A stretch of 31,228 nt of DNA from Bacteroidota bacterium (GCA_023415495.1 JAEZKK010000017.1:1-31228), one strand, 5' to 3'; shown: positions 14,428 through 24,336, counted from the stretch's first letter. Notes: a model not told the origin generated them from the letters alone. Translations and numbers: made by a program.

Positions 14428-15378
14428 TCAATCTTTATTCTCTTTTAAGGATTGAGCTTCTGCTTTTAGTCGTTTTTCTTCTTCCAATTGTGCTCGGGAT
14501 TTACTTTGGGTTACTATGTATACTCCCATAAATACGAGTATTGTGGATATGATTTTCTGATAGCCGAAGACCTCGGAGGTGAAGAATACTGTTACTACTG
14601 CTGCTATTATTGGTTGAAGGTAGTTATACATCGATAGGGTTGTTGGTCGGAGGTTCTTTTGTCCTATCGGGATTAGAAGATAGGTTGTGAATGTTGCTCC
14701 TATTATTACATAGCCTATTCTAAGTATTAGCTCCAATGGAAATTCTCCACTCATCGCTCCTTGAACTGAGTTAAATGTAAATGGTAAAATTATTATTGAG
14801 GAGATTAAAAACATCCATTTCATTATCTCTATTGGATGATAGGTTGAGATGAATTTCTTGAAAAACACTAAGTATAAAGCATATGAGAATGAACTTGTAA
14901 AGACAAGGGCATTCCCAATAAAAGACCTTGAACCATTGCCTAAACTATTACTTGAGAGGATTAGCAATATTGCCCCTATAAATCCTATAAATACACCAAT
15001 AAATTTCTTAGTTGTAATCGGCTCTCTAAGATAGAGTGCTGATATAAGCATGGTAATTATTGGAGTAAGTGTGATTATAAGGGATGCATCTATTGGGGAG
15101 GTTGTCTTTAGCCCTACTATAAATGATATTTGATTAATGCTTATTCCAAATAATGCTGCAAGGATTAGGGTGAGTATATGTTTCTTTTCAATTCTTTTTG
15201 TTTTTATAAATAATGAGGCTATCCAAAATATTATTGCTGCTCCTGATATTCTTAAAAAGCTTAATGCAAGGGGATCAAAATCAAAAACTCCCAATGCTTT
15301 TTTAGCGATAGGAATATTTAATCCAAAAATAATATTTACTATTAGAATAGCAATATGAGCCTTAGTTATGTCTTTCAT
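14428..15378 (-). CDS. EamA/DMT-family inner-membrane permease
   Basis: About 316 residues from the ATG at 15378 (MKDITKAHIAILIVNIIFG). A longer frame starts at 15417 but overlaps rseC and adds a polar leader, so I prefer the inner start. Ten hydrophobic segments in two similar halves, with IVNIIFGLNIPIAKKAL and GFIGAILLILSSN typical of the drug/metabolite transporter superfamily. The substrate is unknown. It is the last gene of the long minus-strand run, 13 bp after rseC. The C-terminal tail (SRAQLEEEKRLKAEAQSLKE) is a charged helix outside the fold. No clear terminator was found between it and abiEii. Confidence 0.88.
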   Translation of the reverse strand: MKDITKAHIAILIVNIIFGLNIPIAKKALGVFDFDPLALSFLRISGAAIIFWIASLFIKTKRIEKKHILTLILAALFGISINQISFIVGLKTTSPIDASLIITLTPIITMLISALYLREPITTKKFIGVFIGFIGAILLILSSNSLGNGSRSFIGNALVFTSSFSYALYLVFFKKFISTYHPIEIMKWMFLISSIIILPFTFNSVQGAMSGEFPLELILRIGYVIIGATFTTYLLIPIGQKNLRPTTLSMYNYLQPIIAAVVTVFFTSEVFGYQKIISTILVFMGVYIVTQSKSRAQLEEEKRLKAEAQSLKENKD

Positions 15379-15391
15379 AAAGGAATTGGGT

Positions 15392-15814
15392 TTATTGAGC
15401 TTTAATTTTAAAGACAAACTCCTTATCTATCTTATTTCTTAATAGATAAATCAGGTAATAATAAATCACTAATGAGGTTATTGATGAAAGTGCAAGATAT
15501 ATATCTAAAACCTCTGGGAAAAGGAATTTAATTAGAAATATTAGTGATATCATAATCAAAAAAGGGAGTAAAAAGCCAAGGAATACTGCTTTGAATCCAA
15601 GCTTTCTATCCATATAGACAGTTACATTATCATCTATCTTATATTTATTATAATCCTCTGTTTTAACCTCTATTTCTTTATCCTTTGAATCCAACGCCCC
15701 ACAAGCTCCTTTTGCATGGCAGGATGAACACATTGAGGATGAAAGAATACTTACAACAACCTTACCTGGGCGAATATCAATTACCCTACCACATTGTTCT
15801 ACATTGTTTTCCAT
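15392..15814 (-). CDS. rseC: SoxR-reducing system protein RseC family
   Basis: 140 residues. The N-terminal cytosolic part has the cysteines C8, C29, C32 and C38 (SMCSSCHAKGACGAL), the conserved RseC/MucC feature, followed by two membrane segments (about residues 74-95 and 102-123). Family members act with Rnf-type electron transport or in envelope stress control. Here no rnf gene is near; instead the gene follows a WG-repeat protein by 3 bp and precedes the EamA permease, at the end of the Bat run. The family assignment is firm; the role in this setting is not known, although a redox link with the aerotolerance cluster is tempting. Confidence 0.85.
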   Translation of the reverse strand: MENNVEQCGRVIDIRPGKVVVSILSSSMCSSCHAKGACGALDSKDKEIEVKTEDYNKYKIDDNVTVYMDRKLGFKAVFLGFLLPFLIMISLIFLIKFLFPEVLDIYLALSSITSLVIYYYLIYLLRNKIDKEFVFKIKAQ

Positions 15815-15817
15815 ATT

Positions 15818-17137
15818 CTAATCACAATTCCAAGCACAATTGCCCTTAGTGTTTATAATAAATGCCTCATTATTATGTCTAACGTATGCAAAGCCTTCTT
15901 TAAATGGTGCTGCAAATTCGTAAATCAAATCAATTGCAACCTCTCCTTTGGTATTGATATATCCTGCTTTCCCATTTTTTGTAACAGGTATAAGCCCTTC
16001 TGAATGACGCTTAGCTGCCTCATATTGGAAATCAGCTACTACCCTCCCCTTTTTGTCTATTATTCCATAAAAATGATTTTGCTTTACAACTGCATAACCT
16101 CCATAGAAATTATAAGTCTCATAGCTCACCTCTATCTTATCGAAGATTGGCTCAGTCAAATCCTTACCCTTATTGTTAATAAGTTTCACCTTAGAATCCT
16201 TCTCAACAAAGGCTAATCCCTCTTTAAAATCACTTACCTTATCGTAAATGCAATCAACTACTAATTTGCCCTTATTGTTTACATATCCCCATTTCCCATC
16301 TTTTCTAACAGGCATCATCCCCTCATTAGGATTTAATACTGTATCGAATTTTCTATCAATAATTCTCTCACCCTTATTGTTTATAATCTCCCAATACAAA
16401 TCATGATAATAAACATGATAACAGTGATTTGCAATATTACAACAATCATCATCAGGACCAACAGGTACTACTTCTTTTCTTGCATTCATTACTCCAGCCA
16501 TCGATTTACTGAAATTCGTTCCTAAGATATACTTCCTTGGTATTACTTCTCTTGCCTTATTATCATAATAGCCTATCAATAATTCCTCATCTACAAAAAT
16601 TGATATCTTTGTCATCCCTTCGGTGTAATCCTGAATACCTTCATGCTCGAAAGGTATAATTAGATTCAAATCATAATCAATAACTCCAGATTTTCCATTT
16701 ACAGAACTAATAATAAAACCACCATCTTTTCTGATAACATTAAGGAGTTTTTCAGGATATACATCCAATTTATTAGTCCTTATCTTAGCTATATTGATAG
16801 ATGTATCGGTATGAATTGTAAAAATTCCTTTCCCATAATTAATAATATCTCTATAAATAAATGGAATAATGACTTTATTCTTCTTATTTATTACTCCCCA
16901 TTTCCCATCCTTCTTAACAACGCAATAACCATTATCAAAAGCTTTTCCATACTCATATTGTGGTGGAATTATCTCTTTGAAATTCCTATCTGCATATCCA
17001 TACAATCCATTATTACAAATGCGGATAATATCATCATGAATTACAAACTCAGCAATGCATTTTGTCTGAGCATTTAGCCCTATGGAAAAAATAATAAAAA
17101 GGACAAAGCCCATACTAAAAGTCCAAATCTTATTCAT
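15818..17137 (-). CDS. Secreted WG-repeat protein
   Basis: 439 residues. Residues 1-24 form a signal peptide (MNKIWTFSMGFVLFIIFSIG, cleavage after LNAQ). The rest consists of about nine WG-type repeats, for example KKDGKWGVINKKNKVIIPF, RKDGKWGYVNNKGKLVVD and VTKNGKAGYINTKGEVAID, several of them degenerate. WG repeats build beta-rich interaction surfaces; no enzyme motif is seen. A central stretch with CC-x3-A-x2-C (DDDCCNIANHCYH) interrupts the repeats. It lies 12 bp after batE and 3 bp before rseC, so it is likely co-transcribed. It probably acts in the periplasm or on the surface; there is no lipobox and no T9SS sorting domain. Confidence 0.85.
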   Translation of the reverse strand: MNKIWTFSMGFVLFIIFSIGLNAQTKCIAEFVIHDDIIRICNNGLYGYADRNFKEIIPPQYEYGKAFDNGYCVVKKDGKWGVINKKNKVIIPFIYRDIINYGKGIFTIHTDTSINIAKIRTNKLDVYPEKLLNVIRKDGGFIISSVNGKSGVIDYDLNLIIPFEHEGIQDYTEGMTKISIFVDEELLIGYYDNKAREVIPRKYILGTNFSKSMAGVMNARKEVVPVGPDDDCCNIANHCYHVYYHDLYWEIINNKGERIIDRKFDTVLNPNEGMMPVRKDGKWGYVNNKGKLVVDCIYDKVSDFKEGLAFVEKDSKVKLINNKGKDLTEPIFDKIEVSYETYNFYGGYAVVKQNHFYGIIDKKGRVVADFQYEAAKRHSEGLIPVTKNGKAGYINTKGEVAIDLIYEFAAPFKEGFAYVRHNNEAFIINTKGNCAWNCD

Positions 17138-17149
17138 ATCTTTTGAATA

Positions 17150-17902
17150 TTATATTATTACAAAATGTTTTTTCATTCCCCACACTTCCTTACCATCTTC
17201 CAATCTTAGTTTATACCAAGCATCCAAATCATCTATTATTTTAACCTTTTGTCCTTTATAAAAAGATAACCCTGAGTCTATCTTCGAGTCTATTGAGTCT
17301 TTTCCTTGAACATTATCATCAAAAACAATTGCATAAGAGGTATCGTTTAAGTAATTCTGACGAGATAAACCCAATGAAAAAGATAATACACTAAGCAAGG
17401 ATAGAGATAAGAACGTATAAAAGAATAATACTTTTCTATCTATCGCATAATAGTAGATAATAAAGCAAATACCAGAGAGCAAAAATAGAGAAATAGTTAG
17501 GATTATCCAAGTTTTAGGCATAAAAGAATTATAAAGGGATTTCCATAAATCAAATAATAAGAAATTACTTAATATATAAGTATCTCCCTTAAGCCTTGCT
17601 TTTACAACCTTTAGATTATTTTGAATACTCTTATTCTTGGGTTCTAATTTCAATGCTCTTTCGAAATAAAGTATACTATTAGCATAATCGCTTAATCGAA
17701 AATAAGTATTTCCAATATTATAATATAAGTCAGCGGATATAGTATTTTCGTTTTTTATCTCCAAATACTTATCCAATGCTAAGGCATACTCTTTTGATTT
17801 ATATAAATCATTAGCCTTAGAGAATTTCTCCTCAATAGTTTCTGCACTTAGATTATTAACAGATATACAAGTTAATAATAAAACTAAAATATACTTCTTC
17901 AT
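17150..17902 (-). CDS. batE: BatE: TPR and SH3-domain membrane protein
   Basis: 250 residues. Signal peptide 1-20 (MKKYILVLLLTCISVNNLSA), TPR region about 27-93 (ADLYYNIGNTYFRLSDYANS is the clearest unit), two membrane segments (about 131-152 and 158-178), and a C-terminal SH3-like domain (188-248, with FYKGQKVKIIDDLDAWYKLR). This is the layout of BatE of the Bacteroides aerotolerance operon. TPR and SH3 parts should face the periplasm and hold partners such as BatC and BatD. It starts 4 bp after batD. Confidence 0.85.
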   Translation of the reverse strand: MKKYILVLLLTCISVNNLSAETIEEKFSKANDLYKSKEYALALDKYLEIKNENTISADLYYNIGNTYFRLSDYANSILYFERALKLEPKNKSIQNNLKVVKARLKGDTYILSNFLLFDLWKSLYNSFMPKTWIILTISLFLLSGICFIIYYYAIDRKVLFFYTFLSLSLLSVLSFSLGLSRQNYLNDTSYAIVFDDNVQGKDSIDSKIDSGLSFYKGQKVKIIDDLDAWYKLRLEDGKEVWGMKKHFVII

Positions 17903-17906
17903 AGTC

Positions 17907-19772
17907 CTATCTTTTTATCTGAGATTCAATTTGAGAAATTGTTTCTATCGACTCGTTATATAGTCCCACTAAGCCCTCTTCTTGTTTACTATATCCAAAA
18001 CGGACAAATTCACATGAGTTAAGTAGAGTGATAAGTCTTTCTATTGTTTGTGAATCTATATTATTACTCTTTAAAGTATCTTCTACATTATCGAGGCTTA
18101 ATTCTTTCTTTTCAATCTTAAACCTATCTAATAGGTAATTCCAAAGAGCCTTAGCCACCTCATCGTAAAACTCTTCCTTCATATTAGCATTCATATATGC
18201 CTTAGCTTTTTTAAACCTTCGATTAGCCATCTTTCTTGCTGTCTTATACCTTAGATTTACTACATCCTTCGAGCTTTCTAATTTCTTATTTTGTAGAAAT
18301 ATAAAAACTATAACGGATAATAGAATTATTGCAAGGATAACATATAGATAGGGATGTGAGAAATAGAAAGAATTGAAGCTTACAGGTCTTATCTTTTCAG
18401 TTTTAATATATTCAACATCCTTATTCTTATAGATTTCTCTTTCGCTTAATTGTTTTTCATAAGAACCTCTATCTGCTTTCCCTTTTTCTATTTCAAATTC
18501 AAAATCATTAGTAGATATTGTTTTGTACTGCTTAGCATTTATATCAAAATAAACAAAATCAACCTTAGGAACCTTAATCCTCCCCTCTACCCTTGGGATA
18601 ATAATATACTCAAAGGTACGACTACCCTTTATCCCTGATTGAGTTTTATTATAGTTGTCAATAATGTTTGGGTCATAGCTTTCAAACTCCTCTGGAAGGT
18701 TTAAATCAATCTTATCAATTAAGCTTAAATTACCCTCACCACTTATTGTATATCTTAAAGTAATTGCCTCATTGGTCTTGCATTTCAAAGGATTTGCACT
18801 TGCCTTAATACTAAAGCTACCTATCCCTCCTGAGAAATTCAAATTAGTATTAGGTAAAGGTTTTACATCAACGCTAATCGAATTTGATTTAATATTCTTC
18901 TTTACACTTTCATATCCCGATTGCATTGATTGGAAAAATGGATCGTTAAAGAAAGAATCGAAGAAAGGGTCTCCTGTTGAAACTCTTTTATTCCGATTTA
19001 CTTTAATCATTGCTTGAACATCAATATCCAGCGGAGCTATTGTAAGTTTCCCACTTTCTTGAGGATATGCTATAACCTTTCTTAGAGTTGCAACATGGTA
19101 AACCTTGCCATCAATTATTTCCTCGCTTATACTTGGATCTTTCGACATATCCAATTCCTCTATCCAAAATCCCCTATTTACAGGCATCTTATTAACTTGA
19201 AATTCTGATACTGGAACAAGTGTGTATAGTTTGTAAGTAATAATTATCTCCTGACCAATATAGGCTGTTGATTTATTAGATATTGCCTTTACAAATATTG
19301 CCTTATCGTCTAATACTGTTACATTATTCTGCTGGAAACTTGGCTGAGCTTGAGGTCTACCTTGATATTGCGACCTTTGAGTTTGGGTAGGATTCTTTGA
19401 TACATTAATCTTAAGTGCATTTGATTTTAATGTACTTCCTTCTACATTTATTCTCGAGGGTCCAATTGTAAATGTTCCTTCCTTATTAGCAACTAATATG
19501 TATGTTAAGGTAACGGATGTGTTATGAGTTTGCACTCCATTGATATTAGAGCTATAGGAACTTGAACTTTGCATTGGTCCTGCTACAACCTGAAATTCTC
19601 CAAAGTCAGGGGCAACGAAGTTTGATATTTTTTTAGAATTAACTGTATAAACAACTCTAAACTGTTCTCCAACACCAATAGCAGTTGGTCCCTCTGCTCT
19701 AAAACTATTTTGGGAATATCCAGAGAAAAAGGCTATCAACGATAATAAAGATATAAATATATACTTTTTCAT
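17907..19772 (-). CDS. batD: BatD: oxygen-tolerance family membrane protein
   Basis: 621 residues from the ATG at 19772. A start 30 bp upstream (19802) would overlap batC but places ten polar residues before the signal peptide, so I chose MKKYIFISLLSLIAFFSGYS. The large periplasmic part has repeated beta-rich domains with family-typical text (GVGEQFRVVYTVN, AYIGQEIIITYKLY, EAITLRYTISGEGNL). A membrane segment lies at about 475-493 (YLYVILAIILLSVIVFIFL), then a cytoplasmic helical domain. BatD is thought to work with BatA, BatB, BatC and BatE in an envelope complex. Gene order and domain layout make the name safe. Confidence 0.9.
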   Translation of the reverse strand: MKKYIFISLLSLIAFFSGYSQNSFRAEGPTAIGVGEQFRVVYTVNSKKISNFVAPDFGEFQVVAGPMQSSSSYSSNINGVQTHNTSVTLTYILVANKEGTFTIGPSRINVEGSTLKSNALKINVSKNPTQTQRSQYQGRPQAQPSFQQNNVTVLDDKAIFVKAISNKSTAYIGQEIIITYKLYTLVPVSEFQVNKMPVNRGFWIEELDMSKDPSISEEIIDGKVYHVATLRKVIAYPQESGKLTIAPLDIDVQAMIKVNRNKRVSTGDPFFDSFFNDPFFQSMQSGYESVKKNIKSNSISVDVKPLPNTNLNFSGGIGSFSIKASANPLKCKTNEAITLRYTISGEGNLSLIDKIDLNLPEEFESYDPNIIDNYNKTQSGIKGSRTFEYIIIPRVEGRIKVPKVDFVYFDINAKQYKTISTNDFEFEIEKGKADRGSYEKQLSEREIYKNKDVEYIKTEKIRPVSFNSFYFSHPYLYVILAIILLSVIVFIFLQNKKLESSKDVVNLRYKTARKMANRRFKKAKAYMNANMKEEFYDEVAKALWNYLLDRFKIEKKELSLDNVEDTLKSNNIDSQTIERLITLLNSCEFVRFGYSKQEEGLVGLYNESIETISQIESQIKR

Positions 19773-19795
19773 ACTAATTATTGCTTTTGATTTGT

Positions 19796-20527
19796 TTACC
19801 AATCCTTATCTGTTCTATACCTGTTGGACTTTTGGTCTTTATCTTTTTTCAAATTATCCAAAGTTCTCTTTTCATTATTCTTTAATGCCTCCAACATTCT
19901 TTTCCCCTCTTTATTTTTATCGGATTCCATTAACATTTCAGCCTTGTTTTCACTATCCTTTTTGTCCGATTTCTTCATTTCTGCACTTTGAGGCTGACTT
20001 TGTTGTTGCTGCTCTTGCTTTTTATCCTTATTATTCTTCTTATTCTCCTCTTGTTTCTTTAATAGATAACTTGCAAGAGATAGGTTGTATTTTGCAGCAC
20101 TATCATCTGGGTTTATCTTAAGACTCATCTTATAATCCTCTATTGCACTTCTTAGTTTCTTTTCCATTTCCGATTTCTCAGCACTTGAATCCATTAATGC
20201 AAGAGAGAAATTCGTGTTTCCCTTATTATAATAGATTTGAGCATACGAATTAGAATCTCCATTAAACTTGCTCTCCAAGGCTCTATTATAATAAAGTAGA
20301 GATTTCTCAAGATTTGACTTTGAATTATGTCTATAATTTGAGTTCCCTATATTATAATTAGCCTTCATATATAAAGAGTCTTCCCCTAAAGCCTTTAAAT
20401 AACTATCCTCAGCCTTAGTGTATTTCTCCTTCTCAAAATACTTATTACCATCTCTTAAATTATTCTTTGCTTTGTCGCAAGAGATAAATAATAGTAATAA
20501 TCCTATCAATAATCCTATTCTTTTCAT
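19796..20527 (-). CDS. batC: BatC: TPR lipoprotein-like protein
   Basis: 243 residues. The N-terminus MKRIGLLIGLLLLFISC has a lipobox-like end (FISC, C17), so it is probably a lipoprotein. TPR units span about residues 21-160 (YMKANYNIGNSNYR, QIYYNKGNTNFSLALMDSSA, AAKYNLSLASYLLK). The last 80 residues are low complexity, rich in K, E, Q and N (QEENKKNNKDKKQEQQQQSQ). That matches BatC, which bridges to other TPR/VWA Bat proteins. It lies between batB (3-bp gap) and batD. Confidence 0.88.
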   Translation of the reverse strand: MKRIGLLIGLLLLFISCDKAKNNLRDGNKYFEKEKYTKAEDSYLKALGEDSLYMKANYNIGNSNYRHNSKSNLEKSLLYYNRALESKFNGDSNSYAQIYYNKGNTNFSLALMDSSAEKSEMEKKLRSAIEDYKMSLKINPDDSAAKYNLSLASYLLKKQEENKKNNKDKKQEQQQQSQPQSAEMKKSDKKDSENKAEMLMESDKNKEGKRMLEALKNNEKRTLDNLKKDKDQKSNRYRTDKDW

Positions 20528-20530
20528 ATC

Positions 20531-21565
20531 TTACCTCCCAAAGAAAAACTTCCTATTAATATATTTATTCTTCCTTTCAAAAACTAAGTAATCAATAACT
20601 AATATAAGCAAGGCAATAAAAGCAAATATATAAAACCTGCTTTCATATTCTTTATATATTACTGCGTTATACTCGTTTTTCTCCATCTTATTAATTCTTG
20701 CAAGTATATTATCAAGCCCAATACTTGCATTATTAGCCCTTAAATACTCTCCATTGCCAACCTTTGCAATATCTTGTAAAAGCTCTTCATTAATTCGAGT
20801 CATAACATAGGAGCCATCAGATGTCTTTTTGTAATCTTTTTTCCCAGCATTTGTAGTAATCGGAATTAAAGCTCCTTCTTTTAATCCTAATCCTATTGTA
20901 TTTATTACTATTCCTTTTTTGGCTATATCTTTTGCCGTAACAATAGCCTCCTCATCGTTATCCTCACCATCAGAAATAAGTATAATACTTTTACTCTTAT
21001 CATTTACTTCTTCTCCAAAGCTTTCCTCTGCCATTTTCAATGCTTGACCAATTACTGTTCCTTGGTTAACTATCATCGAGGGGTCGATAATATCTATAAA
21101 AGTTTTAGCAGCTCCATAATCATTGGTAATTGGTAATTGAACAAAGGAGCTTCCCGCAAATACAACTATTCCTATCCTATCTCCATTCAATTGGTCAACT
21201 AATCTATTCAAGGCTTGTTTTGCTCTTGATATTCTATTTGGTTTAATATCCTCGGCATACATACTATTTGATATATCTAAGCATATCATTAAGTCGCTAC
21301 CCTTTCTTTGGCTTTTCTCCAATGAAGTCCCTATTTGAGGATTTGCAATAGCAACTACAAGAAAGAAATAGGCAATTAGAATTAAAATAAACTTTAGCCA
21401 ATGCTTTCCAAATGATAGCTCTGGAATTATTGCCTCGCATAAACCCTTATCGATAAAAGAGTATAATTTTCTTTTCTTCTTTCTTGTATATAGAATGTAT
21501 AGAAATACAAATAGCGGTATTAAGATTAACAAATATAAAACTTCTGGCGTTTGGATTCTAAACAT
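20531..21565 (-). CDS. batB: BatB: von Willebrand factor A membrane protein
   Basis: 344 residues. Two N-terminal membrane segments (about 10-26 and 57-75) and one near the C-terminus (about 311-329) flank a VWA domain. The metal-ion site (MIDAS) is complete: LDISNSMYAED with D97, S99, S101, a threonine region TNDYGAAKT, and ILISDGEDNDEE. The domain would bind protein partners on the periplasmic side. It is a paralogue of BatA next to it, sharing P-N-R-I/L-x-A-K after the MIDAS. The genes are 2 bp apart. Confidence 0.92.
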   Translation of the reverse strand: MFRIQTPEVLYLLILIPLFVFLYILYTRKKKRKLYSFIDKGLCEAIIPELSFGKHWLKFILILIAYFFLVVAIANPQIGTSLEKSQRKGSDLMICLDISNSMYAEDIKPNRISRAKQALNRLVDQLNGDRIGIVVFAGSSFVQLPITNDYGAAKTFIDIIDPSMIVNQGTVIGQALKMAEESFGEEVNDKSKSIILISDGEDNDEEAIVTAKDIAKKGIVINTIGLGLKEGALIPITTNAGKKDYKKTSDGSYVMTRINEELLQDIAKVGNGEYLRANNASIGLDNILARINKMEKNEYNAVIYKEYESRFYIFAFIALLILVIDYLVFERKNKYINRKFFFGR

Positions 21566-21567
21566 AA

Positions 21568-22569
21568 TTACACTCCCTTTCTTAAATAAGTTTTCCTTAA
21601 AACAATCTCAATAACTAAAAGCACAAGTGCAAAATAAAGAATTGGAACACCTAAATCCTTCTTATCCTTATAATAAGACACATCGATAATAGATTTCTCC
21701 ATCTTGTCTATTTCAGTAAAAATTTCCTTTAGAGATTCTAAATCTTTTGAACGGAAGTATTTTCCTCCTGTGATATTTGCAACTTCAGAAAGCAAGCCTT
21801 CATCAATCTTAACTTCTATATTCTGATATTGCTTTCCAAAAGGTGTTTGAACTGGATAAGGTGCTGTTCCCATCTTGCCTATTCCAATTGTATATAATCT
21901 AATATTATACTCTTTTGCTAATTCGGCAGCTGTTATTGGGTCAATTGAGCCCATATTATTTACTCCATCGGTTAATAGGATAATAACCTTGCTCTTTGTC
22001 TTATTGTCCTTAACCCTATTTATTGCTGTTGCTATTCCATCTCCTATTGCAGTTCCATCGGATATAACTCCACTTTCAACTTTTTCAATTAATTCAATAA
22101 GTATTTTCTGGTCTGTTGTTGGAGGACATTGTGTAAAAGCCTCACCAGAGAAGACTACAAGCCCAATATTATCGGTATTTCTTGAAGTAACAAAATCCTT
22201 GGCTACCTTCTTTGCTGCCTCTAACCTATTTGGGCGAAAATCCTCAGCAAGCATTGAGCTTGAAATATCCAAGGTTAGGATAATATCTACCCCCTCAATG
22301 TTTTTCTCATTTTTAGATAAATAGCTCTGTGGTCTTGAAACTACAATTATTAATAAGATAATAATTATATAACGAAGCACATCCGGCAAATATCTTAACT
22401 TATACTTTAGAGATTTGTTTTGGGTCTTTAGGAGTTGCAATTCGGAATACCTAATTTGGGTATATCTCTTCTTATTATAATAGTATTGCCAAAGGATTAA
22501 CAAAGGAATAATAATTAAAGATATTAGGAAATAAGGATACTGAAAGCTTAGACTACTTAACATCTTCAA
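21568..22569 (-). CDS. batA: BatA: von Willebrand factor A membrane protein
   Basis: 333 residues. Membrane segments at about 12-28, 63-78 and 309-327 surround a VWA domain with an intact MIDAS (LDISSSMLAED, D101, S103, S105; later ILLTDGVNNMGS). In Bacteroides the bat genes were linked to aerotolerance, and the wider MoxR-VWA arrangement suggests ATP-driven remodelling of envelope complexes. The start overlaps the end of the 304-aa upstream gene by 17 bp, suggesting coupling. Confidence 0.92.
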   Translation of the reverse strand: MKMLSSLSFQYPYFLISLIIIPLLILWQYYYNKKRYTQIRYSELQLLKTQNKSLKYKLRYLPDVLRYIIIILLIIVVSRPQSYLSKNEKNIEGVDIILTLDISSSMLAEDFRPNRLEAAKKVAKDFVTSRNTDNIGLVVFSGEAFTQCPPTTDQKILIELIEKVESGVISDGTAIGDGIATAINRVKDNKTKSKVIILLTDGVNNMGSIDPITAAELAKEYNIRLYTIGIGKMGTAPYPVQTPFGKQYQNIEVKIDEGLLSEVANITGGKYFRSKDLESLKEIFTEIDKMEKSIIDVSYYKDKKDLGVPILYFALVLLVIEIVLRKTYLRKGV

Positions 22570-23467
22570 CCTCCTTTTTTAACTCATCATTTTCTTCTTT
22601 CTTAGTATTATTTACAAACTCAAGGGAGTCCTTTATTACCTTATCATCGGTAAAAGAATCAGGGATTAGCTTTGCAAACTTAACTAAGTCTGATTTATTG
22701 AGAATTGACTCTAAGATTAGTTTATTGGGTGTATCAATCTCTTTAATACTTTCTATTGCAGAGAATATCTCATTACTTGTCATTTCCATAGCTGCAATTG
22801 AAAACCTATCGGAGATATATTGGCGAAGAATGTCTGAAATCAAAGAATAATATCTCTTATTCTCTCCTCTTTCGCATAATCTTTCTTTTCTTAAGTTTTC
22901 TAATGCCTCTATTGCAATAATATGTGCAGGTAATTGAATTTGAGGTTTTGAGAATATCTCCTTTATTCCTTTCTTATTATTCTTTTTCCAATATTTATAT
23001 AGATAGTATGAAAGAACAAGCAATCCTATTATCAGAATTACTAAAAGGATAATTGGTAGAATTTCTCTAAAAGTATATGGTTCCTTAGCGTTTGCCTTAA
23101 TATCCTTAATCTCTATCTTAGTTGTATCGATAGGAAAATTCATCACCTCTATATCCAATTTGTTTGAGTCAATATCATAAATACAGTAATTTCCCGCTGT
23201 AAAGGATATTAATTCATACTTAATCTCAATAATATCCTTATCATCTACTTTTGTTGTATCTATCTTTTTTGATACTATCTCATAATTTTCATTTGGAATA
23301 AGTCTTTCCTTTAATACCTCATTTTTCTTTGAATCATCGATCTTATAGGTATAGGTAAACTTATCTCCAATATATAATTTATCCCTGTCTAATTTTGGGT
23401 TTTGAGAATAAATAGAAGGGATGAATAATATTGAAAAAACTAAAACTAACAATGATAATCTTTTCAT
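22553..23467 (-). CDS. Bat-cluster membrane protein (DUF4381/BatD-like), 304 aa
   Basis: A signal peptide (1-22, ending SIYSQ), a beta-rich periplasmic region with KLYIGDKFTYTYKID, one membrane segment (about 136-155, ILPIILLVILIIGLLVLSYY), and a cytoplasmic helical domain with HIIAIEALENLRKERL and YYSLISDILRQYISDRF. This last part resembles the cytoplasmic end of BatD and DUF4381 proteins. It sits between the DUF58 gene (4-bp overlap) and batA (17-bp overlap), the usual place of a small unnamed protein in Bacteroidota Bat clusters. It may act as an anchor or adaptor for the complex. The last residues are charged (KKEENDELKKEVEDVK). Confidence 0.8.
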   Translation of the reverse strand: MKRLSLLVLVFSILFIPSIYSQNPKLDRDKLYIGDKFTYTYKIDDSKKNEVLKERLIPNENYEIVSKKIDTTKVDDKDIIEIKYELISFTAGNYCIYDIDSNKLDIEVMNFPIDTTKIEIKDIKANAKEPYTFREILPIILLVILIIGLLVLSYYLYKYWKKNNKKGIKEIFSKPQIQLPAHIIAIEALENLRKERLCERGENKRYYSLISDILRQYISDRFSIAAMEMTSNEIFSAIESIKEIDTPNKLILESILNKSDLVKFAKLIPDSFTDDKVIKDSLEFVNNTKKEENDELKKEVEDVK

Positions 23468-24330
23468 TTTCTTCCTCCTTTTTGAAATAATTGCATAAGA
23501 AGTGGGATATAATCCTTATTTGTTTCCACATTTATATAATCAATACCTATCCTTTTAAATTTATTTTGGAGTTTAGAGACTCTTTCCTCTGAGTTTTTCC
23601 TATATGAAGATATTAGTTTCTTATCAGAGGTATCGACCCATATATCTTCGTTGGTTTCATTATCATGCAATAATACCAAACCCAAATCAGGTATTTCTCT
23701 TTCAGCTATATCGTTTACAAGAATAGTTGATAAATCATGCTTACGAGAAAGAATCTCAAGCGAATCGTCAAACTCTCCCAGTCCATCGGTTATTAAAAAA
23801 CAAGTGGATTGCTTCTTGATAACATTATTCATAAACTTCAAAGGCTCAGAGAATGAAGTCTTGGAATCGGAATGTTTGTAGGTTATCAACTCTCTTATTA
23901 TTCTAAGTATATGTGAGCTTCCCTTTTTTGGAGGGATATATTTCTCTACCTTATCGGAAAAGAAAATTACTCCTACCTTATCGTTATTCTGAATTGCTGA
24001 GAAAGAAATAACCGCTGCTATCTCGGTAATTATATCCGATTTGAGATTGGATTTAGTTCCAAAAAATGTAGAACCACTTACATCTATTAATAGAATAACA
24101 GTAAGCTCTCTTTCCTCTTCAAATACTTTCACATAAGGGTGATTATAACGAGCCGTAACATTCCAATCAATCGAACGAACCTCGTCGCCAAACATATATT
24201 CCCTTACCTCCGAAAAGGCCATACCTCTTCCCTTAAAAGCACTATGATATTGTCCCGAAAATATATTCCTCGACAATCGCTTAGTCTTTATCTCTATCTT
24301 TCTTACTTTCTTTAATAAATCTTCCGTCAT
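23464..24330 (-). CDS. DUF58 protein (VWA-like) of the MoxR/Bat cluster
   Basis: 288 residues. DUF58 hallmark: GRGMAFSEVREYMFGDEVRS then IDWNVTARYNHPYVKVF, followed by a VWA-like fold with ILLIDVSGSTFFG (D83, S85, S87) and CFLITDGLGEFDD. DUF58 proteins are regular partners of MoxR ATPases. No signal peptide or membrane segment, so cytoplasmic. It overlaps the next gene by 4 bp and follows moxR after 6 bp. The complete metal-site residues suggest it still binds a cation and a partner. Confidence 0.92.
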   Translation of the reverse strand: MTEDLLKKVRKIEIKTKRLSRNIFSGQYHSAFKGRGMAFSEVREYMFGDEVRSIDWNVTARYNHPYVKVFEEERELTVILLIDVSGSTFFGTKSNLKSDIITEIAAVISFSAIQNNDKVGVIFFSDKVEKYIPPKKGSSHILRIIRELITYKHSDSKTSFSEPLKFMNNVIKKQSTCFLITDGLGEFDDSLEILSRKHDLSTILVNDIAEREIPDLGLVLLHDNETNEDIWVDTSDKKLISSYRKNSEERVSKLQNKFKRIGIDYINVETNKDYIPLLMQLFQKGGRK

Positions 24331-24336
24331 AATATA

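Noticed and set aside
14427..14456. Inverted repeat CTCAATC/GATTGAG as terminator between abiEii and the permease
   Set aside because: Loop of 16 nt, no T-run in either direction, and it lies inside the end of the permease gene.
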